A DNA stretch of 43,363 bases, taken from positions 159,384 to 202,746 of the forward strand of contig JACOUP010000003.1 in the NCBI GenBank assembly GCA_016177765.1. Reading direction: 5' to 3'. The position numbers were made by a program, and so were the translations under genes. The notes below the pieces were generated by a model. That model was not told the DNA's origin and made no database searches. It saw only the letters and a list, made by a program, of their open reading frames with translations. Origin of the DNA: Deltaproteobacteria bacterium. GTDB taxonomy: Bacteria > UBA10199 > JACPAL01 > JACOUP01. Below, one piece after another: positions 27,866 through 39,255 of this stretch; the first letter of the stretch is position 1; every line of letters starts with the position of its first letter.

Positions 27866-28573
27866 ATGAGTAGCCGACGTGCCACTCCTACAGGTCCTCC
27901 TAGTCCTGGTGATCTGCTCCGCCAGCAGTACAAGGATCTCAAAAGCCGGGCCCCTAAACCTTCTGAGGTTGTGCACTATGCAGAATCCTGCCGGACCTTC
28001 AACCGGTCGGGGAGTGGCATTAAAGGGGCTGGTCGTGTTTTTTCAGATGAAGTGAACGATTTTATCAGAGAAACCTTAACTTTAGCTAATGGTTCCATCA
28101 ATGCTGGGAGATTCGGGGATGCCGAGGCTTATTTGAACGCCGTTCGGGAGGCGCTGAACACAAGCCGGTGCCGAAAGCCGGAGATTGAAATACCCAGGCC
28201 GGTCGTACAAGAAGTTTCGAGACAACCGCCTCCCCCCAGACGCCGCGTGCCCCTTTCCCTGGCTCACTTTAGGGGATCAGACCAGCCGATCCGTCCGGAG
28301 GATTTACGAACCAATATTCGTGCCGAGGCGATCTTTGAGGAAGAAGGGGATGATCGGCGAGTCCGTGCCGTCTTTGACTGGAACAATCAGACCTACGTTG
28401 TCTTGGGCAATTCCATCCATCCTTTGGTGAGTGGGACCTTCTTGGATAGCTTGGCTCTTCAATCCAAACGTCCCTTTGGTGAAATTGTCAGCGACTTGAG
28501 AAACGAAGGGATCTTAGGCCGCTATCTCAAAGAGGGGTTTCGATTGGACGACCTTGATCTCTCAGGGGTCTAA
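27866..28573 (+). CDS. Orphan protein, unknown function
   Basis: 235-residue protein that I do not recognise. The N-terminus is Pro/Ser/Arg-rich (MSSRRATPTGPPSPGD), followed by a helical region (about 35-105, with LTLANGSINAGRFGDAEAYLNAVREAL resembling a helical hairpin repeat), a proline/arginine linker (RQPPPPRRR, about 120-130), and a C-terminal domain of mixed character (RVRAVFDWNNQTYVVLG, about 170-186). There is no signal peptide or membrane segment. It has its own good promoter with a probable leaderless transcript, and converges with the next orphan, overlapping by 12 bases. It is not part of the arginine pathway by any visible feature. Confidence 0.75.
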   Translation: MSSRRATPTGPPSPGDLLRQQYKDLKSRAPKPSEVVHYAESCRTFNRSGSGIKGAGRVFSDEVNDFIRETLTLANGSINAGRFGDAEAYLNAVREALNTSRCRKPEIEIPRPVVQEVSRQPPPPRRRVPLSLAHFRGSDQPIRPEDLRTNIRAEAIFEEEGDDRRVRAVFDWNNQTYVVLGNSIHPLVSGTFLDSLALQSKRPFGEIVSDLRNEGILGRYLKEGFRLDDLDLSGV

Positions 28574-29104
28574 GAAAAAATCGCATTCCACGTCAAACTC
28601 ACACTCAAGGAGTCCCGCCAGTTTGCAGGCGTAACCGAACTCTCTAATAACTTCTGCAGGAACCAGCTCTCCGGCGGCGTAACAGACGCTTTGGAGCGAG
28701 GCGATGACCGGTTGGTAGGCCGCCTCTTTTTGTTCTCTTGGGATACCGGATCTCTCTACCCGTTGTTGCGTTTCATGCCATTGCCTGAGCGCCTCAACTC
28801 CCCATCCATGGGCAACGTCACGGAGAAATTGATCGGCGGTGGGGTAGAAGCAGGGGAGGGTGTTGGCGTTATGAAGCCAAAAGAGAATTAACGCCTCGGT
28901 CAAGGGGGCCAATCGGTATCTGTCATCAATCCCCCTGATTGTTGCCTCGTTCATGATAAAATGGCTGTCCGGATGAACGGAAGAGGAAGCACTGTCAGGA
29001 CCGATAACGATTATCCCGACCTCATCAAACCTTGCCGGTGTCAGGGAATCGGTGACTTCTGGACAATAGGGAGGGGAAAGATCCAAAGAGGAGGGGGGTG
29101 CCAT
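28562..29104 (-). CDS. Orphan protein, unknown function
   Basis: 180-residue protein that I do not recognise. It is largely helical with several Cys (LPCFYPTADQF, SVCYAAGELV, YACKLAGLLECEFDVECDFF) and an acidic C-terminus; no signal peptide or membrane segment. GAGG lies upstream of the ATG. The coding potential is supported by its length and compact placement: it overlaps the plus-strand orphan by 12 bases at the 3' end, and its 5' side opens onto the 42-bp palindrome at 29142-29183. The two orphans could be a small unit of linked function, but nothing in the sequence proves this. Confidence 0.65.
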   Translation of the reverse strand: MAPPSSLDLSPPYCPEVTDSLTPARFDEVGIIVIGPDSASSSVHPDSHFIMNEATIRGIDDRYRLAPLTEALILFWLHNANTLPCFYPTADQFLRDVAHGWGVEALRQWHETQQRVERSGIPREQKEAAYQPVIASLQSVCYAAGELVPAEVIREFGYACKLAGLLECEFDVECDFFLDP

Positions 29105-29141
29105 TTGGCCCTCTTATCGCCCTGAGGTTATGACAAGTTGC

Positions 29142-29183
29142 TTGGTACCGGGTACCTTTTGGCCAAAAGGTACCCGGTACCAA
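29142..29183. repeat. Perfect 42-bp palindrome
   Basis: A perfect inverted repeat with 21-base arms and no spacer, centred on GGCC at 29161-29164. Each arm holds two GGTACC sites (four in total), arranged as GGTACCGGGTACC, TTTTGGCCAAAA, GGTACCCGGTACC. It lies between divergent genes (the 28562 orphan and the aminotransferase), ending about 12 bases before the aminotransferase -35 box. It may be an operator, a REP-type element or a protein-bound site. Confidence 0.9.
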
Positions 29184-29195
29184 ATGACCATTCGC

Positions 29196-29224
29196 TTGAC
29201 ATTTTGACCCCCCCCGTCTAGTCT
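29196..29224 (+). promoter_or_regulatory. Probable promoter of the aminotransferase-serA-purA operon
   Basis: TTGACA (29196-29201), 17 bases including a run of C, TAGTCT (29219-29224). The -10 ends 12 bases before the ATG at 29237, predicting a leader of about 5-6 bases. No Shine-Dalgarno sequence is visible. Confidence 0.5.
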
Positions 29225-29236
29225 CCACCCGCCAAT

Positions 29237-30376
29237 ATGCCCAAATATCGACTATTTGCACCGGGTCCGACACCGGTCTCCGAAGCGGCTTCTCTGGCGA
29301 TGGCCCGGCCAATTATCCATCACCGAACCAAAGATTTTGAGAAGATCTTAGAAGAGGTCCGGGCGGGGCTGAAGTGGCTCTTCCAGACAAAAAATGAGGT
29401 GTTGCTCTTTGCCTCGTCTGGGACCGGGGCGATGGAGGGGGCGGTGACCAACACCCTTTCTAAGGGAGACAAGGCGCTGGTGATCGATGGCGGCAAATTT
29501 GGCGAACGTTGGTGGAAGATCTGCAAGGCGTACGGGATTGAGACCGACATTATTAAGGTAGAGTGGGGAAAAGCGGTTGATCCCAAAGAGGTGGAGAAAA
29601 AACTAAAGGGGGGTGAGTTCCGGGCTCTCTTTGTCCAGGCGTCTGAAAGTTCTACGGGTGTCTACCATCCGATCGAACCGTTGGCCAAGATTGTCGCCAG
29701 CCTTCCCAACACCCTGCTTGTTGTGGATGCGATCAGCGCCCTGGGAGCCATGGATCTGCCGATGGATCGCTGGAAGATCGATCTCCTGATTGCCGGTTCC
29801 CAGAAGGCGATGGGGCTCCCTCCGGGGCTTGCCTTTGCTGCCCTGTCAGACAAGGCGTGGGGTTTCGTTGAAAAAAGCAACCTCCCCAAATTCTATTTTG
29901 ACTTTAAAAAGGAAAAAAAATCGCTGGAGACGAATCAGTCGGCCTACACACCGGCGATCAGTCTTATCCTTGGGTTGCAGGAAGTTTTGAAAACGATGCG
30001 TCTGGAGGGGCTGGAGGGGATGTTTGCCCGGCATGCCCGTTTGGCAGAAGCGACTCGGGAGGGGATAGGGGGGATCGGCCTCAAACTGTATGCGGAAAGT
30101 CCCTCCAATGCCTTGACCGCCGTTTGTTCCCCGGAAGGGATTGACGGACAAAAAGTTTATAAAATCTTGCAGGAAAAGTATAACATGACGATTGCCGGGG
30201 GGCAGGATGAGGTCAAGGGGAAGGTTTTCAGGATCGCCCATCTGGGGAATTTCGATGACCTGGATGTGGTGACCGTTATTGCGGCGGTAGAATGGGCCCT
30301 TGCCGATCTTGGGTATAAAGGGGAATTGGGGCGAGGGGTGGCGCAGGCGATGCAAGTTTTGAAAGGGAATGGGTGA
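29237..30376 (+). CDS. Class V aminotransferase (serine-glyoxylate / phosphoserine type)
   Basis: PLP enzyme of 379 residues of the alanine-glyoxylate/serine-pyruvate aminotransferase group. It has the N-terminal RLFAPGPTPVS, HHRTKDFEKI, FASSGTGAMEGAV (about 59-71), VDAISALGAMDLPMD (about 164) and the PLP lysine in AGSQKAMGLPPG (about 196). serA follows with a 3-base overlap at most, so it probably supplies the transamination step of serine synthesis (3-phosphohydroxypyruvate to phosphoserine) in place of a canonical SerC, or interconverts serine, glyoxylate and pyruvate. The operon context favours the first; the family assignment alone does not decide it. Confidence 0.88.
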   Translation: MPKYRLFAPGPTPVSEAASLAMARPIIHHRTKDFEKILEEVRAGLKWLFQTKNEVLLFASSGTGAMEGAVTNTLSKGDKALVIDGGKFGERWWKICKAYGIETDIIKVEWGKAVDPKEVEKKLKGGEFRALFVQASESSTGVYHPIEPLAKIVASLPNTLLVVDAISALGAMDLPMDRWKIDLLIAGSQKAMGLPPGLAFAALSDKAWGFVEKSNLPKFYFDFKKEKKSLETNQSAYTPAISLILGLQEVLKTMRLEGLEGMFARHARLAEATREGIGGIGLKLYAESPSNALTAVCSPEGIDGQKVYKILQEKYNMTIAGGQDEVKGKVFRIAHLGNFDDLDVVTVIAAVEWALADLGYKGELGRGVAQAMQVLKGNG

Positions 30377-30377
30377 C

Positions 30378-34176
<3,799 letters not shown>

Positions 34177-34224
34177 AATTCTATCTATTTCAGCTGGTTA
34201 GACATCAATTATTAATTTGAATAG

Positions 34225-34241
34225 TTGGCATGCGGTTTGCT
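34225..34241 (+). promoter_or_regulatory. Sigma-54 (RpoN) promoter
   Basis: TTGGCATGCGGTTTGCT has GG (-24) and GC (-12) separated by exactly 10 bases and fits the RpoN consensus (TTGGCAcGnnnnTTGCT) at nearly all fixed positions. Transcription would begin near 34252, about 14 bases before the ATG at 34266. The upstream 40 bases are AT-rich, suitable for bending. No sigma-54 activator gene lies in the window. Confidence 0.7.
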
Positions 34242-34265
34242 GTACCTTTCTAGTAGGAGGTCGTG

Positions 34266-34541
34266 ATGCAGGCACTCTTGAACATCGAACCGGGTCCTGA
34301 AAGGCGGGATCACCCGGGCTATTCACGATGGACGGAGGGGCAGAAAAGGGAAGTCATCGAAACAGTCCTCTTCTGGCTGGAATTTCCCCAGGAAGAGGAG
34401 GTTTCCATTGAGTTCCTGCGCAATCATGCGATCCGGATCCAATACGATCGTCTGCCGGAACTCGCCTGGACCGAGATCACCTACGAACGTTTCGGCACTA
34501 TGCTCCAGAAGTGCGGCGTCCGCCGGGTCTGGTTTGGGTAA
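34266..34541 (+). CDS. Small orphan protein under sigma-54 promoter
   Basis: 91-residue protein that I do not recognise. It begins MQALLNIEPGPERRDHPGYSRW and ends GTMLQKCGVRRVWFG; it is soluble, mixed helical with an acidic patch (FPQEEEVSIEF), with one Cys and no signal peptide. The ATG at 34266 is chosen over the in-frame GTG at 34263 because GGAGG (34256-34260) is then 5 bases away. It is the first gene after the sigma-54 promoter and is separated from the cysteine-rich secreted protein by 28 bases, so both probably belong to one sigma-54 transcript. Confidence 0.7.
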   Translation: MQALLNIEPGPERRDHPGYSRWTEGQKREVIETVLFWLEFPQEEEVSIEFLRNHAIRIQYDRLPELAWTEITYERFGTMLQKCGVRRVWFG

Positions 34542-34569
34542 CAACCTCTGTAAACGATGAGGAGGGATT

Positions 34570-35649
34570 ATGAAACGACTCATACTCTTTGTTGCGGTTT
34601 TTCTTATTGGTCTCTTTCAAGTAAATCAAATTGCCTTTGCCACAGGAGGGTTCCCGACCAGGGGATCCAATAAATCTCTTATCAAGGGCAAAATGCTGCC
34701 TGCTCTTGAGATCACAAAACCGGCCCTGAAAGTTGGGCTGTGGAAGCATGGTGGCGAACAGTGCCAGAAGGATAAAGAATGCTTTTCAAAAATCTGTGAT
34801 GCCGAAAGCCACACCTGTCTTCCAGATCTGGGAGATGCCTGCGATGATTCGCGCGGTCGCCAGTTCCAATGTGCCACGGGAACCTGCTGGAACAAGGTTT
34901 GTCTTCCGGAAGATATCTTTACCAGAAGTTGTCGTTCAGACCGTAACTGCCGTGTTGAAGACAGGGGACCGCTTCATAGTTGGTTCTCCTATGAGAATGC
35001 GTTTGCCTGCATTGACGGAAGATGCAAACTTTTGAATGGAGCCGCAGCTTGCCAGGAGGATAACCAATGTGTTTCAGGTCGTTGTGGTTCTGTCCCATCG
35101 TCAAATCCCTATAGTGTACGATTTAAACAGTGTCTTGGAGATCTTGGGGAGAGCTGCATCGAGAGTGCTTGGAGGTACGAAGACGGTTCAGTTCAGGCCT
35201 ATTGCGCCGTTCAAGGCGACTATAGAGCATTATGTATTAATGGAAGATGCTCTTGGGCTCAATCTGCAGAATCCAATGAAGACTGCACCAGGGAGAACGT
35301 TAGTTGTGATTATGGTCTTATCTGCGAAAGAAATAGAATTGGTCAAATGAGGTGCAATTACATTAAACCGGGAGACCCCTGTGACTCCGACTTATATTGT
35401 GGGGGAGACCCAAGATCAGAGTTTCCGATGAGCTGTCTGAGTGGGCACTGTGTCGTTACCCAGAATAGCCCCGGGAGGAACTGTAACGATGACTATCATA
35501 TTTGTGGTTCTACCCTCATTTGTGACAGTGGCCAATGTCGTTCTCATCAGGTCGGGGATCGCTGTGAGTCCAGTGAAGAATGCAACAGATATCATGAATA
35601 TTATAATCTGACTTGTGATCCAGAAACCCAACGTTGTCGCAACAGGTAA
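34570..35649 (+). CDS. Cysteine-rich secreted protein
   Basis: 359-residue exported protein. The signal peptide is MKRLILFVAVFLIGLFQVNQIAFA with probable cleavage after AFA (about residue 24). The mature part has dozens of Cys in repeated modules of the form C-x-x-D-x-x-C-x-x-x-x-C (for example CQKDKECFSKICD, CQEDNQCVSGRCG, CESSEECN), recalling Dickkopf-type or other disulfide-rich extracellular modules of myxobacterial surface proteins. It has a good ribosome binding site (GAGGAGGG) before the ATG. The 3' half is more AT-rich than its neighbours, which hints at recent acquisition or relaxed composition. The function is unknown; a surface or spore-coat-like structural role, or a binding role, is speculation. 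Confidence 0.82.
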   Translation: MKRLILFVAVFLIGLFQVNQIAFATGGFPTRGSNKSLIKGKMLPALEITKPALKVGLWKHGGEQCQKDKECFSKICDAESHTCLPDLGDACDDSRGRQFQCATGTCWNKVCLPEDIFTRSCRSDRNCRVEDRGPLHSWFSYENAFACIDGRCKLLNGAAACQEDNQCVSGRCGSVPSSNPYSVRFKQCLGDLGESCIESAWRYEDGSVQAYCAVQGDYRALCINGRCSWAQSAESNEDCTRENVSCDYGLICERNRIGQMRCNYIKPGDPCDSDLYCGGDPRSEFPMSCLSGHCVVTQNSPGRNCNDDYHICGSTLICDSGQCRSHQVGDRCESSEECNRYHEYYNLTCDPETQRCRNR

Positions 35650-35668
35650 CAATAGTTCTCCTTGATTG

Positions 35669-35697
35669 TTGACAGTCTCCAGCGAGTTCGCTAGATT
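35669..35697 (+). promoter_or_regulatory. Promoter of the retropepsin-like gene, leaderless
   Basis: TTGACA (35669-35674), 17 bases, TAGATT (35692-35697), then 7 bases to the ATG at 35705. The spacing puts the transcription start on the start codon, and no Shine-Dalgarno sequence is present. Confidence 0.55.
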
Positions 35698-35704
35698 CAC
35701 GGAC

Positions 35705-36073
35705 ATGGGGCTCACTCATATCAAGGCGCGGTTGTTTTCGAATCCTCCTTCAAGAAAGACGAAGAATATTCAATTTCTGGTTGATAGCGGTGCTGTTTAT
35801 TCTGTCCTCCCTGAAAAGGTCTGGAGGTCCTTGGGCCTGAAACCAATGAGGGAGGTGGAATTTACACTGGCCGATGGAACGGTCATATCCCGGTCCATCT
35901 CGGAATGTTCTTTTAAGGTCCAAGGAAAGAAAGGGACATCTCCTGTCGTTTTGGGGGCTAGTGAGGATGCCGCACTTCTTGGCATGGTGACTCTTGAAGT
36001 CCTGGGATTGATGATTAACCCTCTCTCCAGAGAACTCCTTCCGATGAAACTTGTCTTGGCCAGAGTCAAATAA
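35705..36073 (+). CDS. Clan AA aspartic protease (retropepsin-like)
   Basis: 122-residue single-domain aspartic protease-like protein. The catalytic motif is FLVDSGAVYSVLP (family form D-T/S-G-A), followed by the flap-like FTLADGTVISRSISE and the terminal VVLGASEDAALLGMVTLEVLGL, a typical retropepsin hydrophobic motif. Like retroviral enzymes it would act as a homodimer. The ATG at 35705 gives the usual MG start of this bacterial family and fits the promoter; a TTG at 35666 is rejected. No target is known. It stands alone after the sigma-54 genes with its own promoter. Confidence 0.82.
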   Translation: MGLTHIKARLFSNPPSRKTKNIQFLVDSGAVYSVLPEKVWRSLGLKPMREVEFTLADGTVISRSISECSFKVQGKKGTSPVVLGASEDAALLGMVTLEVLGLMINPLSRELLPMKLVLARVK

Positions 36074-36074
36074 G

Positions 36075-36087
36075 GTGTGATTCGCCC
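36075..36087. repeat. Degenerate palindromic repeat unit, intergenic
   Basis: GTGTGATTCGCCC differs from the consensus GGGTGATTCACCC at two positions. It lies just after the protease stop and ends 2 bases before the acyl-CoA dehydrogenase ATG. Being degenerate, membership in the repeat family is only possible. Confidence 0.35.
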
Positions 36088-36089
36088 TG

Positions 36090-37232
36090 ATGAATTTCTC
36101 CCTCACCGAAGACCAAAAAGCGATCCGTGAGATGGTCCGGAACTTTGCCCAAAAAGAGGTGGCCCCCCGCGCCGCGGAACTGGACCGAAAATCAGAGTTC
36201 CCCTCCGAAAATTTGAAAAAGATGGCGGAACTGGGACTCATGGGGATGATGATCCCAACCGAATGGGGTGGGGCAGGGCTAGACGCCATTTCCTATTGCC
36301 TTGCCTTGGAAGAGGTTTCAGCCGCCTGTGCCTCCACCGGTGTGACGATGTCGGTCAACAATTCCCTTTTCTGCGGGCCGGTTTTTAAATTCGGAACAAC
36401 GGCTCAAAAGGAAAAATATTTAAAATCGTTCGCCTCCGGGAAAAAACTGGGGGCCTATGCCTTGTCGGAGCCGGGAACCGGATCGGACGCCGCGAACCAG
36501 CAAACGACCGCCAAAAGGTCGGGGAACAAATACCTTTTAAATGGCCGGAAAAATTTTATCACCAACGGTCCCCATGCCGACGCGATGGTGGTTTATGCGA
36601 TGACCGACAAGGAAAAGAGGCATAAGGGGATCAGCTGTTTTATCGTGGAGAAAAATTTTAAGGGATTTGCGATCGGCAAGATTGAAAAGAAGCTCGGGAT
36701 CTGCGCCTCCAGCACCTCGGAGATTGTTTTGGATAACTGTGAGGTTCCCGCTGAGAATCTCCTTGGAAAAGAAGGAGAGGGGTTTGCGATTGCGATGGCG
36801 ACCTTGGACGGTGGCCGGATCGGAATCGGAACACAGGCCTTGGGGATTTCGCGGGCCGCATTTGAAGCCGCTGTGGCCTACTCCAAGCAGAGGGAGGCGT
36901 TCGGTCAGCCGATCAGCCAGTTTCAGGCGATCCAGCATTACCTGGCCGATATGGCATTAAAAATCGACGCCTCGCGACTTCTGATCCACCGGGCCGCCTG
37001 GTTGAAGGACCAGGGGCAACCTTACAGCAAAGAGGCGGCGATGGCCAAACTCCACGCCTCGGAGGCGGCGATGTGGATTACCACCAAGGCGATTCAGGTT
37101 TTCGGCGGCTATGGCTACATCAAGGATTATCCGGTAGAGCGGCATTTCCGGGACGCCAAGATCACGGAACTGTATGAAGGGACCAGTGAGATTCAAAGAT
37201 TGGTTATTGCGAGGAGTCTTCTTAAATCTTAA
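36090..37232 (+). CDS. Acyl-CoA dehydrogenase
   Basis: FAD-dependent acyl-CoA dehydrogenase of 380 residues, short/branched-chain type. It has the signature [12 protein letters not shown] (about 126-137), [28 protein letters not shown], and the catalytic Glu at 363 in [18 protein letters not shown]. It would form the 2-enoyl-CoA and pass electrons to ETF, which is not encoded here. It is the first gene of a six-gene acyl-CoA operon; its stop shares a base with the mutase start. Given the isobutyryl-CoA mutase signature downstream, a C4 substrate (butyryl-CoA or isobutyryl-CoA) is a reasonable guess. Confidence 0.93.
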   Translation: MNFSLTEDQKAIREMVRNFAQKEVAPRAAELDRKSEFPSENLKKMAELGLMGMMIPTEWGGAGLDAISYCLALEEVSAACASTGVTMSVNNSLFCGPVFKFGTTAQKEKYLKSFASGKKLGAYALSEPGTGSDAANQQTTAKRSGNKYLLNGRKNFITNGPHADAMVVYAMTDKEKRHKGISCFIVEKNFKGFAIGKIEKKLGICASSTSEIVLDNCEVPAENLLGKEGEGFAIAMATLDGGRIGIGTQALGISRAAFEAAVAYSKQREAFGQPISQFQAIQHYLADMALKIDASRLLIHRAAWLKDQGQPYSKEAAMAKLHASEAAMWITTKAIQVFGGYGYIKDYPVERHFRDAKITELYEGTSEIQRLVIARSLLKS

Positions 37233-38851
37233 TGGGAAATTTGCCGGAGCGTCAGAAGGGTGATTCACCCAAAGAATTCAGCACCCTTTCCTCAAGACTG
37301 ATTCGGAGGCTTTACACGCCTGAGGATACGGCGGATCTCGATCCTGACAAGGATATTGGCAAGGCGGGGGAGTACCCGTTCACGCGCGGCATCCATCAGT
37401 CGATGTACCGTGGCAGGCTCTGGACGATGCGCCAGTTTGCCGGTTTTGGAACTGCCGAAGACACCAACAAACGGTTCAAGTATCTCCTCTCCCACGGGAT
37501 GATGGGGCTCTCTACCGCCTTCGATATGCCGACCCTGATGGGGTACGATCCGGATCACCCGATCGCAGGCGGCGAAGTGGGGATCGAAGGGGTGGCGATC
37601 TCGTCGCTCTCTGACATGGAACTCCTGTTTGACGGAATTCCGTTGGATAAGATCACCACCTCCATGACGATCAACGCCCCGGCGATTGTGTTGATGGCAA
37701 TGTATGTTGCCGTCGGTGAGAAACAAGGCCTGCGGCCTGATCAGTTGGGCGGTACCATCCAAGCCGACATCCTTAAAGAATTTATTGCGCAGAAAGAATG
37801 GATCTGCCCGCCGGAGGCGTCCGTCCGGATCCTGATGGATATGGTCGATTGGTGCAGCAAAGAGATGCCAAAGTGGAACTCGATCTCGATCTCCGGTTAC
37901 CATATTCGTGAAGCGGGGGCGACGGCGGTTCAGGAACTGGCCTTCACCTTGGGGGACGGGGTTGCTTATGTAGAGGAAGGGATCCGTCGCGGGATGGATG
38001 TCGATAAATTTGCGCCGCGGCTCTCCTTCTTTTTCGACGTCCACAATGATTTTTTTGAAGAGATTGCCAAATTCCGGGCGGCGCGGAGACTCTGGGCCCG
38101 TCTCATGAAGGAGCGATTCAAGGCAAAGAACCCCCGTTCCTGGATGCTTCGAACCCACGCGCAAACGGCCGGGGTGAGTCTCACGGCGCAACAACCTTAT
38201 AACAATGTTGTCCGGACAACGATCCAGGCGTTGGCGGCGGTCTTGGGAGGGACTCAGTCGCTCCACACCAATTCTCTGGATGAAACTTACGCCCTTCCAA
38301 CCGAAGAGGCGGTTCGGATCGCCCTGCGAACCCAACAGATTATCGCCCATGAGAGCGGCGTTGTCGGTACGGTCGATCCCTTCGGCGGTTCTTATTTCGT
38401 CGAAAGCTTAACCGACGAGATGGAAAAGGAGGCGCAGGCGATCATCCGGAAGATTGACGAAATGGGGGGGATGCTTCGGGCGATCGACCTTGGCTACCCT
38501 CAAAGAGAGATCATTGAATCAGCCTTTCGCTACCAGAGACAAGTGGAAACCAAGGAAAAAATTATTGTTGGGGTGAATGATTTTGTCTCGGAAAAGGAAC
38601 CGCCGATCGAAACCCTGAAAATCTCCAGAGAGGCTGAAAAAAGGCAGTTAAAAAGACTCTCCGAGGTCAAGAAAAAGAGAAATGCCAGAAAAGTGGAAGA
38701 ATCGCTGACCCAACTCAAAAAAGCCGCCGCCTCAAGGGAAAACCTGATGCCTTCTGTCTTGAAAGCGGTCAAGGAATATGCAACGCTGGGAGAGGTCGTC
38801 AGCGTTTTTAAATCTGTTTTTGGAACGTATAAAGATCCGGGGCATTATTAA
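37232..38851 (+). CDS. icmA: B12-dependent acyl-CoA mutase large subunit, isobutyryl-CoA mutase type
   Basis: Catalytic TIM-barrel subunit (539 residues) of a coenzyme B12 mutase; the B12-binding domain is the next gene. Relative to methylmalonyl-CoA mutase, the substrate-pocket Tyr89 is Phe (in TMRQFAGFG, about 62-70) and Arg207 is Gln (in [11 protein letters not shown], about 189), aligned from the conserved SISGYH histidine. Phe/Gln is the pair of isobutyryl-CoA mutase. [11 protein letters not shown] also matches that group, though ethylmalonyl-CoA mutase shares parts of these motifs. [10 protein letters not shown] is conserved. Automated calls may read methylmalonyl-CoA mutase. Residues 9-13 (KGDSPK region) come from a palindromic repeat. 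The ATG shares one base with the acyl-CoA dehydrogenase stop. Confidence 0.85.
   Translation: MGNLPERQKGDSPKEFSTLSSRLIRRLYTPEDTADLDPDKDIGKAGEYPFTRGIHQSMYRGRLWTMRQFAGFGTAEDTNKRFKYLLSHGMMGLSTAFDMPTLMGYDPDHPIAGGEVGIEGVAISSLSDMELLFDGIPLDKITTSMTINAPAIVLMAMYVAVGEKQGLRPDQLGGTIQADILKEFIAQKEWICPPEASVRILMDMVDWCSKEMPKWNSISISGYHIREAGATAVQELAFTLGDGVAYVEEGIRRGMDVDKFAPRLSFFFDVHNDFFEEIAKFRAARRLWARLMKERFKAKNPRSWMLRTHAQTAGVSLTAQQPYNNVVRTTIQALAAVLGGTQSLHTNSLDETYALPTEEAVRIALRTQQIIAHESGVVGTVDPFGGSYFVESLTDEMEKEAQAIIRKIDEMGGMLRAIDLGYPQREIIESAFRYQRQVETKEKIIVGVNDFVSEKEPPIETLKISREAEKRQLKRLSEVKKKRNARKVEESLTQLKKAAASRENLMPSVLKAVKEYATLGEVVSVFKSVFGTYKDPGHY
37258..37270. repeat. Palindromic repeat unit at the mutase N-terminus
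   Basis: GGGTGATTCACCC, perfect consensus palindrome, followed by AAAG. It is read as KGDSPKE at residues 9-15, ahead of the conserved domain of the mutase large subunit. Confidence 0.88.
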
Positions 38852-39255
38852 TGGAACGTAAACTACGTATCTTGGTTGCCAAACCGGGCCTTGACGGCCA
38901 TGACCGCGGGGCAAAGATTATTGCGCGGGCCTTGCGCGATGCCGGGTTTGAAGTGATTTACACCGGCCTTCATCAGACGCCGGAGATGGTGGTGAACGCC
39001 GCCATCCAGGAAGATGTCGATTGTGTCAGTCTTTCCATCCTTTCCGGCGCCCACAATCATTTGTTTGCTGAGGTCCTCCGTCTTTTAAAGAAAAATGGGT
39101 GTGCGGATAAGGTGGTGATCGGTGGCGGGATCATCCCGCCGGATGATATCCCCGGTCTGAAGAAGAAAGGGGTGAAGGCGCTCTTCACCCCCGGAACCGA
39201 TACGAGAGATGTTGTTGACTGGATCCGTAAAAATGTTAAGCCGAGGAGATTATGA
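38851..39255 (+). CDS. icmB: Cobalamin-binding subunit of acyl-CoA mutase
   Basis: B12-binding small subunit of 134 residues. It has the base-off/His-on motif [12 protein letters not shown] (D-x-H-x-x-G with the cobalt-ligating His at about 18), [10 protein letters not shown] (about 60) and [12 protein letters not shown] (about 88-99). It pairs with the large subunit gene, with which it overlaps (TAATG). Such separate small subunits occur in both methylmalonyl- and isobutyryl-CoA mutases; identity follows the large subunit. No MeaB/IcmF-type G-protein chaperone is in the window. Confidence 0.92.
   Translation: MERKLRILVAKPGLDGHDRGAKIIARALRDAGFEVIYTGLHQTPEMVVNAAIQEDVDCVSLSILSGAHNHLFAEVLRLLKKNGCADKVVIGGGIIPPDDIPGLKKKGVKALFTPGTDTRDVVDWIRKNVKPRRL

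Noticed and set aside
34201-34213. Possible IHF site (ATCAA-TTAT-TAA) upstream of the sigma-54 promoter
   Set aside because: It has about two mismatches to the WATCAANNNNTTR consensus in an AT-rich stretch; not distinguishable from chance.
37232-38851. Simple label of methylmalonyl-CoA mutase
   Set aside because: The two diagnostic pocket residues are Phe and Gln rather than Tyr and Arg; kept only as the fallback assignment.
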